DNA of 36,786 nucleotides from Copromyces sp. CBS 386.78 (lineage: Eukaryota > Ascomycota > Sordariomycetes > Sordariales > Sordariaceae): the NCBI GenBank assembly GCA_030685235.1, contig MU839296.1, positions 1 to 36,786 on the forward strand, given 5' to 3'. Below the pieces are notes generated by a model. The model worked only from the letters and a program-made list of their open reading frames with translations, searched no databases and had not been told where the DNA came from. Below are positions 1 through 9,519 of the stretch, piece by piece. The stretch's first letter is position 1, and every line of letters begins with the position of its first letter. The translations under genes were made by a program, and so were the position numbers.

Positions 1-207
1 TATATCCAGACCGCACTCCTCCCTCCTCCTTCTTTCCTTCCTCGTACAACTACGTTTATCCTACCTCACCCCCAACGGTGTTACCCCCGTGATAGTAGGG
101 CATATAGCTTGCCTTCCAAATTTAGCCCTCTAGACCTTTCTACACATTCTTTCCAAATTTAGTAACTTAATACATTATAGCTTCTTCGTTGCCTTGCACG
201 TCGTATA
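1..207 (+). repeat. 5' LTR, 3' part only
   Basis: Positions 96-207 match 7431-7541 directly over about 110 bp, with almost all differences being C/T or G/A transitions. The 5' copy ends cgtata where the 3' copy ends cgcaca, consistent with a canonical CA end altered by RIP. Positions 1-95, pyrimidine-rich (ctcctccctcctcc), have no clear counterpart in front of the 3' match. Either one LTR is rearranged or the LTR contains an indel there. The left end lies outside the window. Confidence 0.75.
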
Positions 208-219
208 GGTTATAAGCCC
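208..219 (+). other. primer-binding site resembling a half initiator-tRNA-Met site
   Basis: ggttataagccc follows directly on the 5' LTR end. With one G-to-A change it is ggttatgagccc, complementary to the anticodon-loop region of eukaryotic initiator tRNA-Met. Copia-type elements are known to prime from this internal half-tRNA rather than from the tRNA 3' end. Assignment rests on position and this match only. Confidence 0.55.
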
Positions 220-539
220 TCTAAAGCTATTATAATCAATTAATTAAAAATCGAGACCTATTGGATTTTAATCTGGGAGTTAAGCTCGTCGTTATTTAAT
301 TCGTAAGCGATTTTCGTCGTTGCGCGCGATTATAACCGGCCTTCGAGTCGTTAATAACCGACCTTCGAATTGTTAATACTGTGTTCGCAAGCCTACCGGG
401 TTATACCCTAGGAGTTAACCTTAGTACATTATACCAACCGACTTTCGAATCGTCAATTAATAACTAATACCGTAATCGTAGGCCTATTGGTTATTGGGAA
501 TCAACTTCGTTACGTACTATCGACATTATAATCGCTAAC

Positions 540-1740
540 TGACTACCGCGTCGTACTAGCAAATAAATTGTTAATCCTTATGAAAATTATTTAGGAAGTC
601 GACCTTAAACCCCAAACTACCGAGCTTTCTTCGAGTATTATACTAAATAATACCCCTACACTTCGATACTTTGCTTACATAATAGGTACTATTACCGTTG
701 ACCTTAATTTAAGATCCCTAATCGTACTTTGTAACTAATAGAATATCGACTTATAGGAGCGCGCCCTCCGTATTAAATTCGAATAAGCCGACGTCGACGA
801 TTATATTCATACTGTAGTCCCTAAATTTAATAAGGCGACTAAACCTAAGGAGTATAAAACTTAGAAGTAGGGTTGTATTTATACCCTTCGGATTATTAAT
901 ATTACCCTTAAGGATAATAAGGTTTTAATTACTTTTCGTATTAACGGTTAGGATTAATTTAATAGGGATCCGAAATATCTTTTTAATTTTATTAAAAGCT
1001 ATATCGGTAAAGTTATTAGTACCGCGCGCGTTAAATTTCTTAAGTAGTATTAAAAATTCCGCTATATAAGCTTCGATTCTATATTTTCTTTCCTTACTTA
1101 ATACGAATTCGCTCGTCGTCGTATAGCTAATAGCGGTTTAATCTTCGATCCTACTGTTAAAGTCCTTAACCTATTTAATATAATTAAATATAACTACCCT
1201 ACCTACGTTATACTATAGGAGAGGGATATTAATAATAATAAATTAACGGCCGTCTAATCATTAGAATAATTTTCTATTATTAGTAATATTGGGAAACGTT
1301 AGAATAATTTAACTATTTAAATTAAGACTTCGACTAATAAAATTAACAATAAGAATAATAATACTAATATTATTTCGACCTCGTTATTTAATAAGACAAA
1401 TACTAATAACGGTAGCGGTAGTAAGAAGAGTATTTATACTATTTATAATAATACTATCTTCAAGGATTATATATATTATATTTACAGTCGTTACCGCACT
1501 AGTAAAATTACGACCTATTAATAATATAAACCCGATAAAGCCCCCAATACTTAGAAAAATAAAGAGGAAGCTTATAAATATACGAAGCTTTCTAATACCG
1601 GTACGACTACTACGTTAGGAAATACTAATACTACCCTAACTAATCCAATTACAATTAAATTTACTTTACTATTTAATACAAGAGGCAACTTCAATATAGC
1701 CTCCTTTAGTAGCGGCAATTTAAGTTTTTATTAGAGCCCG
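540..1740 (+). pseudogene. copia gag remnant
   Basis: Frame 1 reads through a gag-like protein with frequent TAA/TAG. Around 1456-1590 it shows the decayed nucleocapsid zinc knuckle: Cys codons are now Tyr (TGC to TAC), followed by a PDKAP-type segment that is typical of fungal copia gag proteins. Role when intact: capsid and RNA packaging. RIP stops make it non-functional. The start codon cannot be identified. Confidence 0.6.
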
Positions 1741-1864
1741 TAATAAAGTACATTACTAGGATTAAAACGAATTAAAAATATCCTTAATCGTATTATTTAC
1801 AATATTCTTATTATAATTTCGTTAAAGACTAATAGGCTTTTAAAGTATTATATATTAACTTAAT

Positions 1865-2037
1865 TAAGAATTTAGTAATTTACAATTTTAATTGTAATTC
1901 CTATATTTTTAACTACTAGAAATAGTTTATAGAATTATACCCTCTAGCCTATCTATTAGAACACGTTATAAATAATAATTCGGTTAATTATACTTATTAT
2001 ATTAATATAATTAAATTAACTTTACCTATAATAACCA
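1865..2037 (+). pseudogene. copia protease remnant
   Basis: Frame 0 near 1872-1910 reads as a mutated form of the copia aspartic protease motif D-S-G-C-x-S-H-I: the Asp, Ser and His codons have become Asn, Asn and Tyr by transition, while the following IFN and Cys positions persist. The frame runs up to the insertion point of the TIR element at 2038-2045. Catalytic Asp is lost, so it is inactive. Confidence 0.6.
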
Positions 2038-2045
2038 ATATTAAT
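2038..2045 (+). repeat. left target-site duplication (atattaat)
   Basis: Eight bases identical to 2899-2906, directly outside the left inverted repeat. Confidence 0.85.
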
Positions 2046-2898
2046 AAGAAAGTCTTTTCGGACAGTCGAAAATGTCTTCCCACACAGTCGCCCCACCTAT
2101 TTATACCCTTCCCGCGCGCTAATACACCCTAAAATTTTTGAGCCAATTAGATTGCTCGCATCCATTTAAATCTCTACACTCAGCTTAGCAGCGGTATTCT
2201 TTTATAGTTTTATAGAATATCACGTACCCAACCTAAATGTGCGCCCAAATCTACACTCAAATCTACACCTAAATTGGCCACTTTACAACGCACTTTATAA
2301 GGCATTTAGCGGCACAGTCGCATATCGTACGGCTATTACAGCTATTAGCGATTATTATAGCTATTAATAACTATTACGACTATTAACAATTAGTTATTAC
2401 GGCTATTACGGCTATTACAGCTATTAGCGATTATTACAACTATTAGTAACTATTACGGCTGTTAGCGATTATTATGGCTATTAGCGATTATTATAGCTAT
2501 TAACGATTATCACGGCTATCACGGCTATCACGGCTGTCACGGCTATTACGGCTGTCACGGCTATTACGGCTATTACGGCTGTCAGCGATTGTTACAACTA
2601 TTAGTAACTGTTACGGCTATTAGCGATTGGCTGTCAACGATTGTTATAGCTGTTACGGCTATTACAGCTGTCAGCAATACGTATGTAGGAGTAGGATGTG
2701 TAATAGGCTGTAATCTGGGGGCTTGGCGGGCGCGGTACGGTTTACTAACGCTAAGAATAGGAGAGTGGAAATTTAAAATAGATGCGAGCGATCTAATTGG
2801 TTCAAAAAAATTTGGGGTGTATTAGCGCGCGGGAAGGGTATAAGTGGGTGGGGCGACTGTGTGGGAAGACATTTTCGACTGTCCGAAAAGACTTTCTC
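2046..2898. mobile_element. 853-bp non-autonomous TIR element (8-bp TSD, hAT-like class)
   Basis: The ends are inverted copies of each other. The first ~50 bp are identical apart from the outermost base; similarity then extends to about 135-140 bp each (about 2046-2184 and 2762-2898) with mainly C/T and G/A mismatches. It is flanked by a perfect 8-bp duplication, atattaat (2038-2045 and 2899-2906), so both boundaries are exact. There is no transposase; the interior is a repeat array. An 8-bp target duplication is typical of hAT, but TIRs this long are atypical for hAT, so superfamily is uncertain. It entered the copia element between the protease and the GAG-pre-integrase region. A related end starts at 36669. 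Confidence 0.88.
2328..2680 (+). repeat. minisatellite of 9-bp ggctattac-type units inside the TIR element
   Basis: About 350 bp made of variants of ggctattac, with interspersed gctattagcgatt and actattagtaac forms. Many units differ by transitions (ggctattac, agctattag, ggctgtcac). It fills the whole interior between the two inverted repeats. A 78-codon open frame here (2589-2825) is only a by-product of the repeat and the right TIR. Confidence 0.85.
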
Positions 2899-2906
2899 AT
2901 ATTAAT
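2899..2906 (+). repeat. right target-site duplication (atattaat)
   Basis: Eight bases identical to 2038-2045, directly outside the right inverted repeat. Confidence 0.85.
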
Positions 2907-3039
2907 ATTAAAGTTCGTATATTTAATATTATTTTTAATCTATTTACCCTAGCTAATTTATTATTAATATAAGTATTATTAAAGTATAGTTTAAAATAGA
3001 ATATAAGGACCAACGAAGCTTCCTTATTTAATACTAATA

Positions 3040-4090
3040 GGAAAGGATTTATATAATGTAATTTCGTTAATAATTTAATCGTTTTACTAGTATTTCAATT
3101 AAATAATTTTAACTAGACTATCGTTATACCTAAATATATAATATTAGCGTTTATTAATTATATAACGATATATAAGAGGATAATGCACGCTAATAAGGAG
3201 TAGGTTTTAAAAGCTTGCGAATAGGCTAGTATTAAATTTAATAATATTAACGATTATATTTATAATATATATTTACGCGCTAAAGTAACCAATTATATTT
3301 TTAAAGGCATTTATCCAATTATAATCATACCTTTCTAATATATACGAATCGATGTAATCTCATATAATATATTTAAATATATAGGAATTCGTTACGCGGT
3401 CTATTTTATTTGTAACGTTTCTAGATATTATTAGGTAAAATTGTGTAATAATAAGGGCGATACTTATATTATTATTACCTAATTTAAGAAGTAGATTAAA
3501 TTTTAAATTAGGTTTTAGATTAAAATTCTGGGTTTCGATGGAGGATTAGAGTTTAGGTTTAATATTAAAGAATTCTAATGTAATAAACTCGTTGAATAAG
3601 TTCGTAAGGAAGGAATTTAATTATATAAAACCCTAGTATATACTCCCTAGATAAATAGTAAGCTAGAACGAGCTAGCTATACTATTATAATTAGAAATAG
3701 AGTATTAATATGGGATCTAAGTATATTAAAATACTTTTGGCTTTTAATAATTTAGTCGATTATAATAGTACTTAACGTTACGCTAACTAAGTTAAACCCT
3801 AATAATAAAATTCCTTATAAGATTTTTACGAAGGCAATCCCTAAGTTCCTAATGGATTAGATTAAACCTAAAATAGATTATTTACGGGCTTCTTCTATAT
3901 AGTATATTATTTTATTAAATTAAAGAAGCGTACTAAGGGAAATAAATTCGAGGAACGAGGCCTCCGTGGCAAGTTTCTAGGATATAACGATAACTATAGT
4001 AGGATCTACTAAATCTAGGATTTAGAAATTAGTATAATTATTCGTATTAGTACTATTAAATTCTTTAAAAATGATAATAAATTTAAGAAT
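3040..4090 (+). pseudogene. copia GAG-pre-integrase and integrase remnant
   Basis: Frame 0 shows the GAG-pre-integrase HANKE-type motif at 3183-3200, then a Cys-rich stretch, then the integrase core: DGGxEF at about 3537 and YTPxxNxKxERA at about 3639-3670. The frame then shifts to frame 2, where the conserved copia RGLRGKFLGY-type segment lies at about 3950-3985. TAG/TAA occur at Gln/Trp positions. Intact, this would carry out cDNA integration; here it is dead. Confidence 0.85.
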
Positions 4091-5200
4091 TTAGAAGTAG
4101 AAGTTCTACCCTATAGAGTCTTTTTTTTAAATTAATCCGTTGAAGAAATTGAAGAGGTCATTAATAGTAGGGTTACCGTTTAGGTAACGGCTATTAAAAC
4201 CTACCGACGATTTCTAATTGAATTTTTAAACTAATAATTATTTAACTAAATTATTAATAACTAGCAGAAATAATAAAAGAAGGATACCTTCGTTCCCTTT
4301 ATATACAATAAACCCTACCCTACCTTAAAGATTATTCTAGATCTTACAACGAGTATTCTAACTATTAAAAGTGTTCTAGCTATTAGGGGTGCTCTAGCGA
4401 CCGTAAATACTTTAGAACTTATACCCTAATTAACGACTAAGATAATTCTATTTTAAGACGAACCGATTTAATTAATTAAATATAATAAATAACGATATAA
4501 TACTATAGATTTCGAAGATTTTAATAAAAATAACCCTATACCTCCCGGTATATTCCCTAATTAAAAAATAATTATAGTACTTAATAGTCTAATTATTAGT
4601 AAGCTACTTCCCCTTTAACTTCCTCTAATAATACGGTTCTTAATTACCCCTTAATTATTATAAAGATTATTTATATTACTAATAATAGTTATACCCTTGA
4701 AGGTTAAGAAGTTAGATACGGGAATACCCTAAATATTAGATTCGCTGGCGGTTATTTTAAAATTATTTATAGAGATTCTAATTCCTATAGGCAAATTTCG
4801 TAGATCCGCTACGGTTAAATTACCCGGTTTTAAATATAGTATATAATTTATTATTAATAATAATAGTAACGTTATTGAATGTAACGTTAAATTATTCTTT
4901 AGTATAGTAGAGGTACAATACGTTATTAGATTACTTTAATACTATTTAACGACGATAAAGGTTATTTACGATCTTTAAAGTAGTACTACTATTAACGGTC
5001 ATTCCTTACCTAAGAACTTCTAAGTAGTAAAGAAACTTTATAATTATAATATTTATTAGCTCTTAGCGATATAAAAATAGGTAAAGGTATTTGAAAATTA
5101 GGGTATTTATTACCTAGTTAAGAGGATTCTAAATATAGAAGTTTTATTTAGTAAATAGGTTTATAACGAAAAATACAATATTAATCGTAAAGAATATTAT
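4090..5200 (+). other. copia spacer between integrase and RT, no readable domain
   Basis: AT-rich RIPed sequence corresponding to the variable linker of copia pol. No conserved motif was made out; stops are dense. Confidence 0.6.
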
Positions 5201-6580
5201 ATACGTACCCGCTAGGTCGTATATAGAAATTTCGAAACTAATAATAATTAAGTAGTTTAAAATATATATACCGCCGTCGCTAATATTGTTAGCGTATAAT
5301 TATTTCTAACTATTATAACTACTTATAACTTCGATTACGAATAGTTTAATATTAGTACTACGTTTTTGAACGCTTTAATTCCTAAGGATTGTAAGTATTA
5401 TATTAAATAACCGATTAATTATAAGAAAGGACTTTATAATAAATTTGTTTACTAGTTAAAAAAGGCTCTTTATAGTTTACGTTATAATTTTTTATATTAG
5501 TTTAAAACGGTTTTATTTATTTTTAAAAAATTGGGCTTTCTTCTTATTAGAGAAGATATTTATTTATTTATCAATAAAGTTCTTAGTACCTTAATTATCC
5601 TTTACGTTAACGACTTCCTTATTATAATGTTTAGAAAGAAGATTATCGACGATACTTATTAATACTTATAATAATACTTTATTATTAAATATATAGGATT
5701 AGTACGTACTTTTTTTAACTTTAATATAGTTAGAAATAGGGAGGAACGTATAGTCTTTATATTATAAAAGCGATATACTAAATCGATTATTACGAAGTTT
5801 AACCCTTCGAACGAACCCCTTTACCCGGTTAAAATTCCCTGGCCCCCGGACTTTAAAATATATAGGGGTGAGGAGGTTTCCGGCAATAATAATAAGATAT
5901 ATATTAAGAAGATTGGCTCTTTAAATTGGATTTCGTTAGGTATTCGATTAAATATTACTTATATTGTCGGCAAATTAATTGAAGGTAATATAAAACCGAT
6001 AGATTGCTACCTTTTCGTTATAAAGTATTTATAGCAATATTTTACCGGCTTTTCCGATTTAGGTATTATTTTGGGCGGAAGGTTCTCACCGATAGACGAT
6101 CTACAATTTAGGGTATATATAGATACCTCGTATGTAAACGACATCCTATTAAGGCGTAGTACGGCTGGGTACGCTATATTCTTTATATTAGGACCTATCT
6201 TATAGAAATCGAAAAAGTAGGATCTTATTACGACTAATACTATAAAGGTGGAATTCGTCAACCTTATACTTACTACTAAATCCCTCGAATAGACTAGCAA
6301 TATACTAAATAATTTGAGTATTATTAGTAATAATAATAATAATATTAAGAAGATCCTATATACCGATAACTCGAATATACGAAATAGGGCTTTAAATAGG
6401 AATATTCTAGCTCGTAACCGTTATATCGAAATTAGGTATAAGTAGTTAATTGAGTAGGTGGAAAAGGAAGCTATTACAGTCATCTATATATCCGGAGAGG
6501 AGATGCCTGTTGACGGATTGACGAAATTGTTGAAAGCTAACAAATACGCGAAGTTCGTTAAGTTAATAGGACTCTATTAG
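5200..6580 (+). pseudogene. copia reverse transcriptase and RNase H remnant, end of pol
   Basis: All in one frame (frame 2). The RT start is an altered ARWVVRGFE-type motif near 5208-5240. KKALYSLR and KLGF segments follow, and then the catalytic YVDD box, now read Y-V-N-D at 5603-5614. RNase H is clear: a D-x-S-Y-x-x-D segment, RRSTAGY at 6152-6172, a P-I-x-*-K-S-K-K segment, TDN near 6360 and a terminal MPVDGLTKLL near 6504. The frame closes at a TAG at 6578-6580. The last 110 bp of pol are less mutated than the rest. Confidence 0.93.
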
Positions 6581-6859
6581 TAGAAAGTTCCGTGGGCTTG
6601 AATACTATAATATGTATTATATAGTAAACAAAACAATGTATCTTAGACTCACTCACAGGCCATTAAGACCTATTCGGCTGCACGTTAGTACGTTCCCAGG
6701 TTAAGATTTTGTATGTAGGACGTACTAACGCACTACTGCGATTTTTCGTGTTCGGCTCAAAAACCTTATTTTTCATGCACACCCTGCAACTACTTGCAAC
6801 CACCTGTACTTACCCCAAATCCTCGATCTAACCAATTAAAAGGCTAGAATCTTCGAAAT

Positions 6860-6929
6860 CCTTAACCGCAGTCCTTAACGCACTACGTCTCGATTTTGAG
6901 ACGTAGTACGTTAAAAACTACGGTTAAGG
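6860..6929 (+). repeat. 32-bp-stem hairpin
   Basis: 6860-6891 pairs with 6898-6929 around a 6-base loop (gatttt). Only four positions mismatch and each is a C-against-T difference, so in RNA most would still pair as G:U or reflect RIP on one arm. A smaller inverted repeat (6680-6693 with 6720-6733) lies just upstream. Confidence 0.8.
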
Positions 6930-7019
6930 CTCAAGGCTCAAGCTCAACCCCCTATAAATATAGGGGATGGCCGTCGCAAAGTTCCTAATTGAAATTTACT
7001 ACGGTACTAAAGTGAGGTA

Positions 7020-7195
7020 ACGATGAGAAGGATAGCGATGATGAAAAGGATAGCGATGATAAAAAGGATAGCGATAATAAAAAGGATGGCGATAATGAGA
7101 AGGATGGTGACGATGAGAAGGATGGCGACGATGAGAAGGATGGTGATGATGATAAAAAGGATAGTAATAATAATAAAAAGGAGGAAGAAAGAGGA
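7020..7195 (+). repeat. 18-bp minisatellite (gatgatgaaaaggatagc type)
   Basis: About eight units of 18 bp. In one + frame they read as a six-residue repeat D-D/N-E/K-K-D-S/G. That frame has a TGA just upstream and no suitable start, so no gene is called; the overlapping 61- and 84-codon open frames are by-products. It looks like a repeat that was once coding or simply expanded inside the LTR region. Confidence 0.75.
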
Positions 7196-7541
7196 GGAAA
7201 GAAGATAAAGGTAGAAAGGGGATGTTAAACACCTCTTTCCATCTTGCAGCCAAAGTCTTAGCCTACCTTAACGCTGCCTTAATATTGCAGGATTACAGCT
7301 GCGGACCCTGCACGTTAACACGTTTATTTCTTAAAATCCCTAACGCGGACCCGAACAAGTCTTTAGGGTCTTTCGGTCTATGAGGGTGTGTTGGAGAGGC
7401 CCGTGCACCTGGCCATGGCACAGACCAGGCAGGGCACACAGCCTCCCTTCCAAATTTAGCCCTCCAGACCTTTCCACACATTCTTTCCAGACTTAGCAAC
7501 TCAATACATCACAGCTTCTTCGTTACCTTACACGTCGCACA

Positions 7542-7938
7542 GAAGTGGTCTGTACAGCCTTATTTCCCAAAGTCACTAAATCCGGTAAAAATACCCAAAA
7601 ATTTCTCTACGGATCACCCCCTCAATACGACGCAGTTGTAATAAACCAAGTCTACATCGAAGTGAGCGAAGTGCACATGAAAATGAATGCTCAGGAGTGG
7701 TTGTGAGCCTGTTGATTAACCGATACAGGAAGAGGACCCAAGAAAGGGAAGGAGAATCCTTCGACGTCGGAAATTGGGACAATCCATGTATACATCGCTT
7801 GTGGATTAAATACCTCTACTATGATGACCATCTCGCTCAACAGTGTTCGGAATGATGAATCAAATTAATACGTTAATTTCGCTGTTCATAAAGACAGTAC
7901 CTGTTCTAGATCGAAAAATTCCTTCCTTCCCCCCTGCA
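7542..7938. other. short intergenic stretch after the LTR, nothing recognised
   Basis: Composition returns to normal here. This is the 3' flank of the AT-hook gene. A 68-codon minus-strand frame (7576-7782) has no recognisable features. Confidence 0.5.
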
Positions 7939-9058
7939 CTACTGCAGGGCGGGGGTAAAATAACCTAGCCCCATTAAATCCCGCTCCCTCTCCTCCCTTT
8001 CCCTCCGCTCCCTCTCCGCCCTCTCCCTACGCTCTTTCTCCAACGTCTTATTGTTTTTCCTGCCCTTGGGCCGGCCCCTACGACGCTTGCCCTCAGGGGG
8101 GCCTTGGGGAGGGGGAGTGTCAGTATCCCGGGTTCGCAACACCTCAAACCAGCTAACGGGCGCGCTGGGGTCGGGTTTATCCCGAACTTGAAACTCAAAT
8201 TCGGCCCACTTCCCGCCTGGCTGTTGCTCTTGCTCCTCACCCCGATGGCTCGGAGTGGGAGATCGGCGAGGGGTGAGCAGCCCCGATTCTCCGTCTACCG
8301 GGTGGAGGTGCTGTGGCACCACAAGGGAAGCCGCAACAGGTGCCACACCCGCCTCCTGTGGCTGACCACCTGTTCCGGGGGCGTTCATTATGTTGTAGTT
8401 ATACATGGGGTCCTATAACAAGGATGTTAGTTACTGATCATGTGCATAAAGCACAGCCAAGATGGGGATGGAATATGCATATAAAAGGAGAGAAAGCTTG
8501 GACAAAAAGGGTTCTTCAAGTTGGGCGTGGAGAGGGAGGAAAGGGTGTTGAGCCGAGGTAAACCGTGGACACCAAGGCAAGACCAAGGTAATGGCAGCGA
8601 GGTAATGGCAGCGAGATAACGGCAGCAACAATATCAAGAAAAGTACGGCAGCAACAACGCAGAGAAAAGAGGATACACGTGTGAACAAGAGAAGAATTAT
8701 AACTTACAAACTCCATGTGGCCAAAAGGGTTGATGACGTTCCAAGGGCTAAGAGGGGCAAAGTTGTTGCCGACATGGTCATACCCGCCGACATGGTCATA
8801 CCCGCCGACATGGTCATACCCGCCAGCATGATCAAAGCTGCCGGCACCGCCGATGTAGTTGTCGACCATCCCCGTGCCAAGGCCGCCAAAAAGGGGAAAC
8901 TCCGGCTGCTGCTCGGCGGCGAGCTCGGCGGCGGCAGGGGCCATGGGGGCGCCAGGAACATGGTAGAAGGGCTCCTCGCCATTCCCATATCCATAGTTGG
9001 CTAAGTCATGGGTGATGGCTGGGTCGATGCCCTCCAGCTCAAAATACGAGTTCGCCAT
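7939..9058 (-). CDS. AT-hook DNA-binding protein, two exons
   Basis: CDS is complement(join(7939..8412, 8708..9058)), 274 residues. The intron (8413-8707) has donor GTAAGT, a CTAAC branch site about 20 bases before a TATAG acceptor, and phase 0; splicing joins ...GHMEF to DPMYN.... The start at 9058 is preferred over an in-frame ATG at 9103 because it lies in an ideal CAACCATGGC context. The N-terminal half is Gly/Pro/Ala/Tyr-rich with three perfect YDHVGG repeats (plus-strand 18-bp repeats at 8771-8825). Near the C-terminus a GKRRRGRPKGRK segment is a canonical AT-hook (R-G-R-P core), followed by a Glu/Arg-rich helix that could be a coiled coil. Known role of AT-hooks: minor-groove binding to AT-rich DNA. 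Specific function unknown; no ortholog recognised. Confidence 0.75.
8413..8707 (-). other. intron of the AT-hook gene
   Basis: GTAAGT donor at 8707-8702, CTAAC branch, AG at 8414-8413. It is long for a fungal intron at 295 bp and contains a small tandem repeat of ggtaatggcagcga near 8586-8625. Confidence 0.75.
8768..8828 (-). repeat. in-frame 18-bp coding repeat (YDHVGG)
   Basis: Three consecutive copies of gacatggtcatacccgcc (plus strand) followed by a diverged fourth. It encodes a six-residue repeat; copy number is likely variable between strains. Confidence 0.85.
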
Positions 9059-9519
9059 GGTTGCTGTGGTTGTGGTTGGTGTTCCTCGGTGTGGGAGAGA
9101 CATCGGGGAGCGAAAGTGTCGATAGGAGGATTGGAGGTTCGGTATGGATACGGAGGTCGGAGTATTGCCGTGAATGTTGATGATACAGCCTCTTTTGGTT
9201 TGGTCTCAAAGAGGTCGACAGGCTCAACTACAATGGTTTGGTAAATAACGTTGTGGGTTGAGTGAAATGAAGGCTTGACAGGGCAATTTTGATATTCCCA
9301 ATATGCTGCAGGTAGAATATTTGATGTCTGTGCTGATAGCTACTGTTTGGACTGCAAGTTTGATTGCTTTGTTGACGATGAAGAGGAATATAAGAAAAGC
9401 ATAAAGGGGGAGGGGAGGACTGGTTTATAACGCCTAAAACGCACAGCCAGAAAATAATCAAATGAGCACCACTCCATTGCCCTTGCCCCTGCATTTACCG
9501 GAGAAAGACCACGTTTCCT
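9059..9519. other. gap holding the AT-hook gene promoter and 3' flank of the sirtuin pseudogene
   Basis: A minus-strand TTATAAAC box at about 9423-9430 is a candidate TATA for the AT-hook gene, implying a long leader of over 300 bases. No conserved coding frame was recognised. Confidence 0.35.

Larger units (their letters stand above)
1..7541 (+). mobile_element. RIP-damaged Ty1/copia LTR retrotransposon, left end outside window
   Basis: A single copia element on the + strand. Its order is 5' LTR end, primer site, gag zinc-knuckle region, protease, GAG-pre-integrase, integrase, reverse transcriptase, RNase H and 3' LTR. This order (integrase before reverse transcriptase) is diagnostic of Ty1/copia. 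Every domain is full of TAA/TAG codons where Gln or Trp is expected. CpA and TpG are nearly absent while CpG persists, which is the RIP pattern. The readable frame moves (gag frame 1, protease/integrase frame 0, RT/RNase H frame 2), so small indels are present too. It is interrupted by a TIR element at 2046-2898. It cannot encode an active polyprotein. Confidence 0.93.
6581..7541 (+). repeat. 3' end region and 3' LTR of the copia element
   Basis: The right boundary is well set by the match of 7431-7541 to 96-207. The left boundary is not certain; a start near 6600, soon after the pol stop, is likely, giving an LTR near 940 bp. The part from about 6660 to 7430 carries inverted repeats and an 18-bp minisatellite and cannot be compared with the 5' LTR, which is mostly outside the window. 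It may include a further nested insertion: gctgcacgttagtacg at 6678 recurs as cctgcacgttaacacg at 7309. Confidence 0.6.

Noticed and set aside
7023..7208. 61- and 84-codon frames over the 18-bp minisatellite
   Set aside because: They arise from the repeat itself; the acidic frame has no start.
8104..9004. + strand open frames opposite the AT-hook gene
   Set aside because: Shadows of the minus-strand coding exons.
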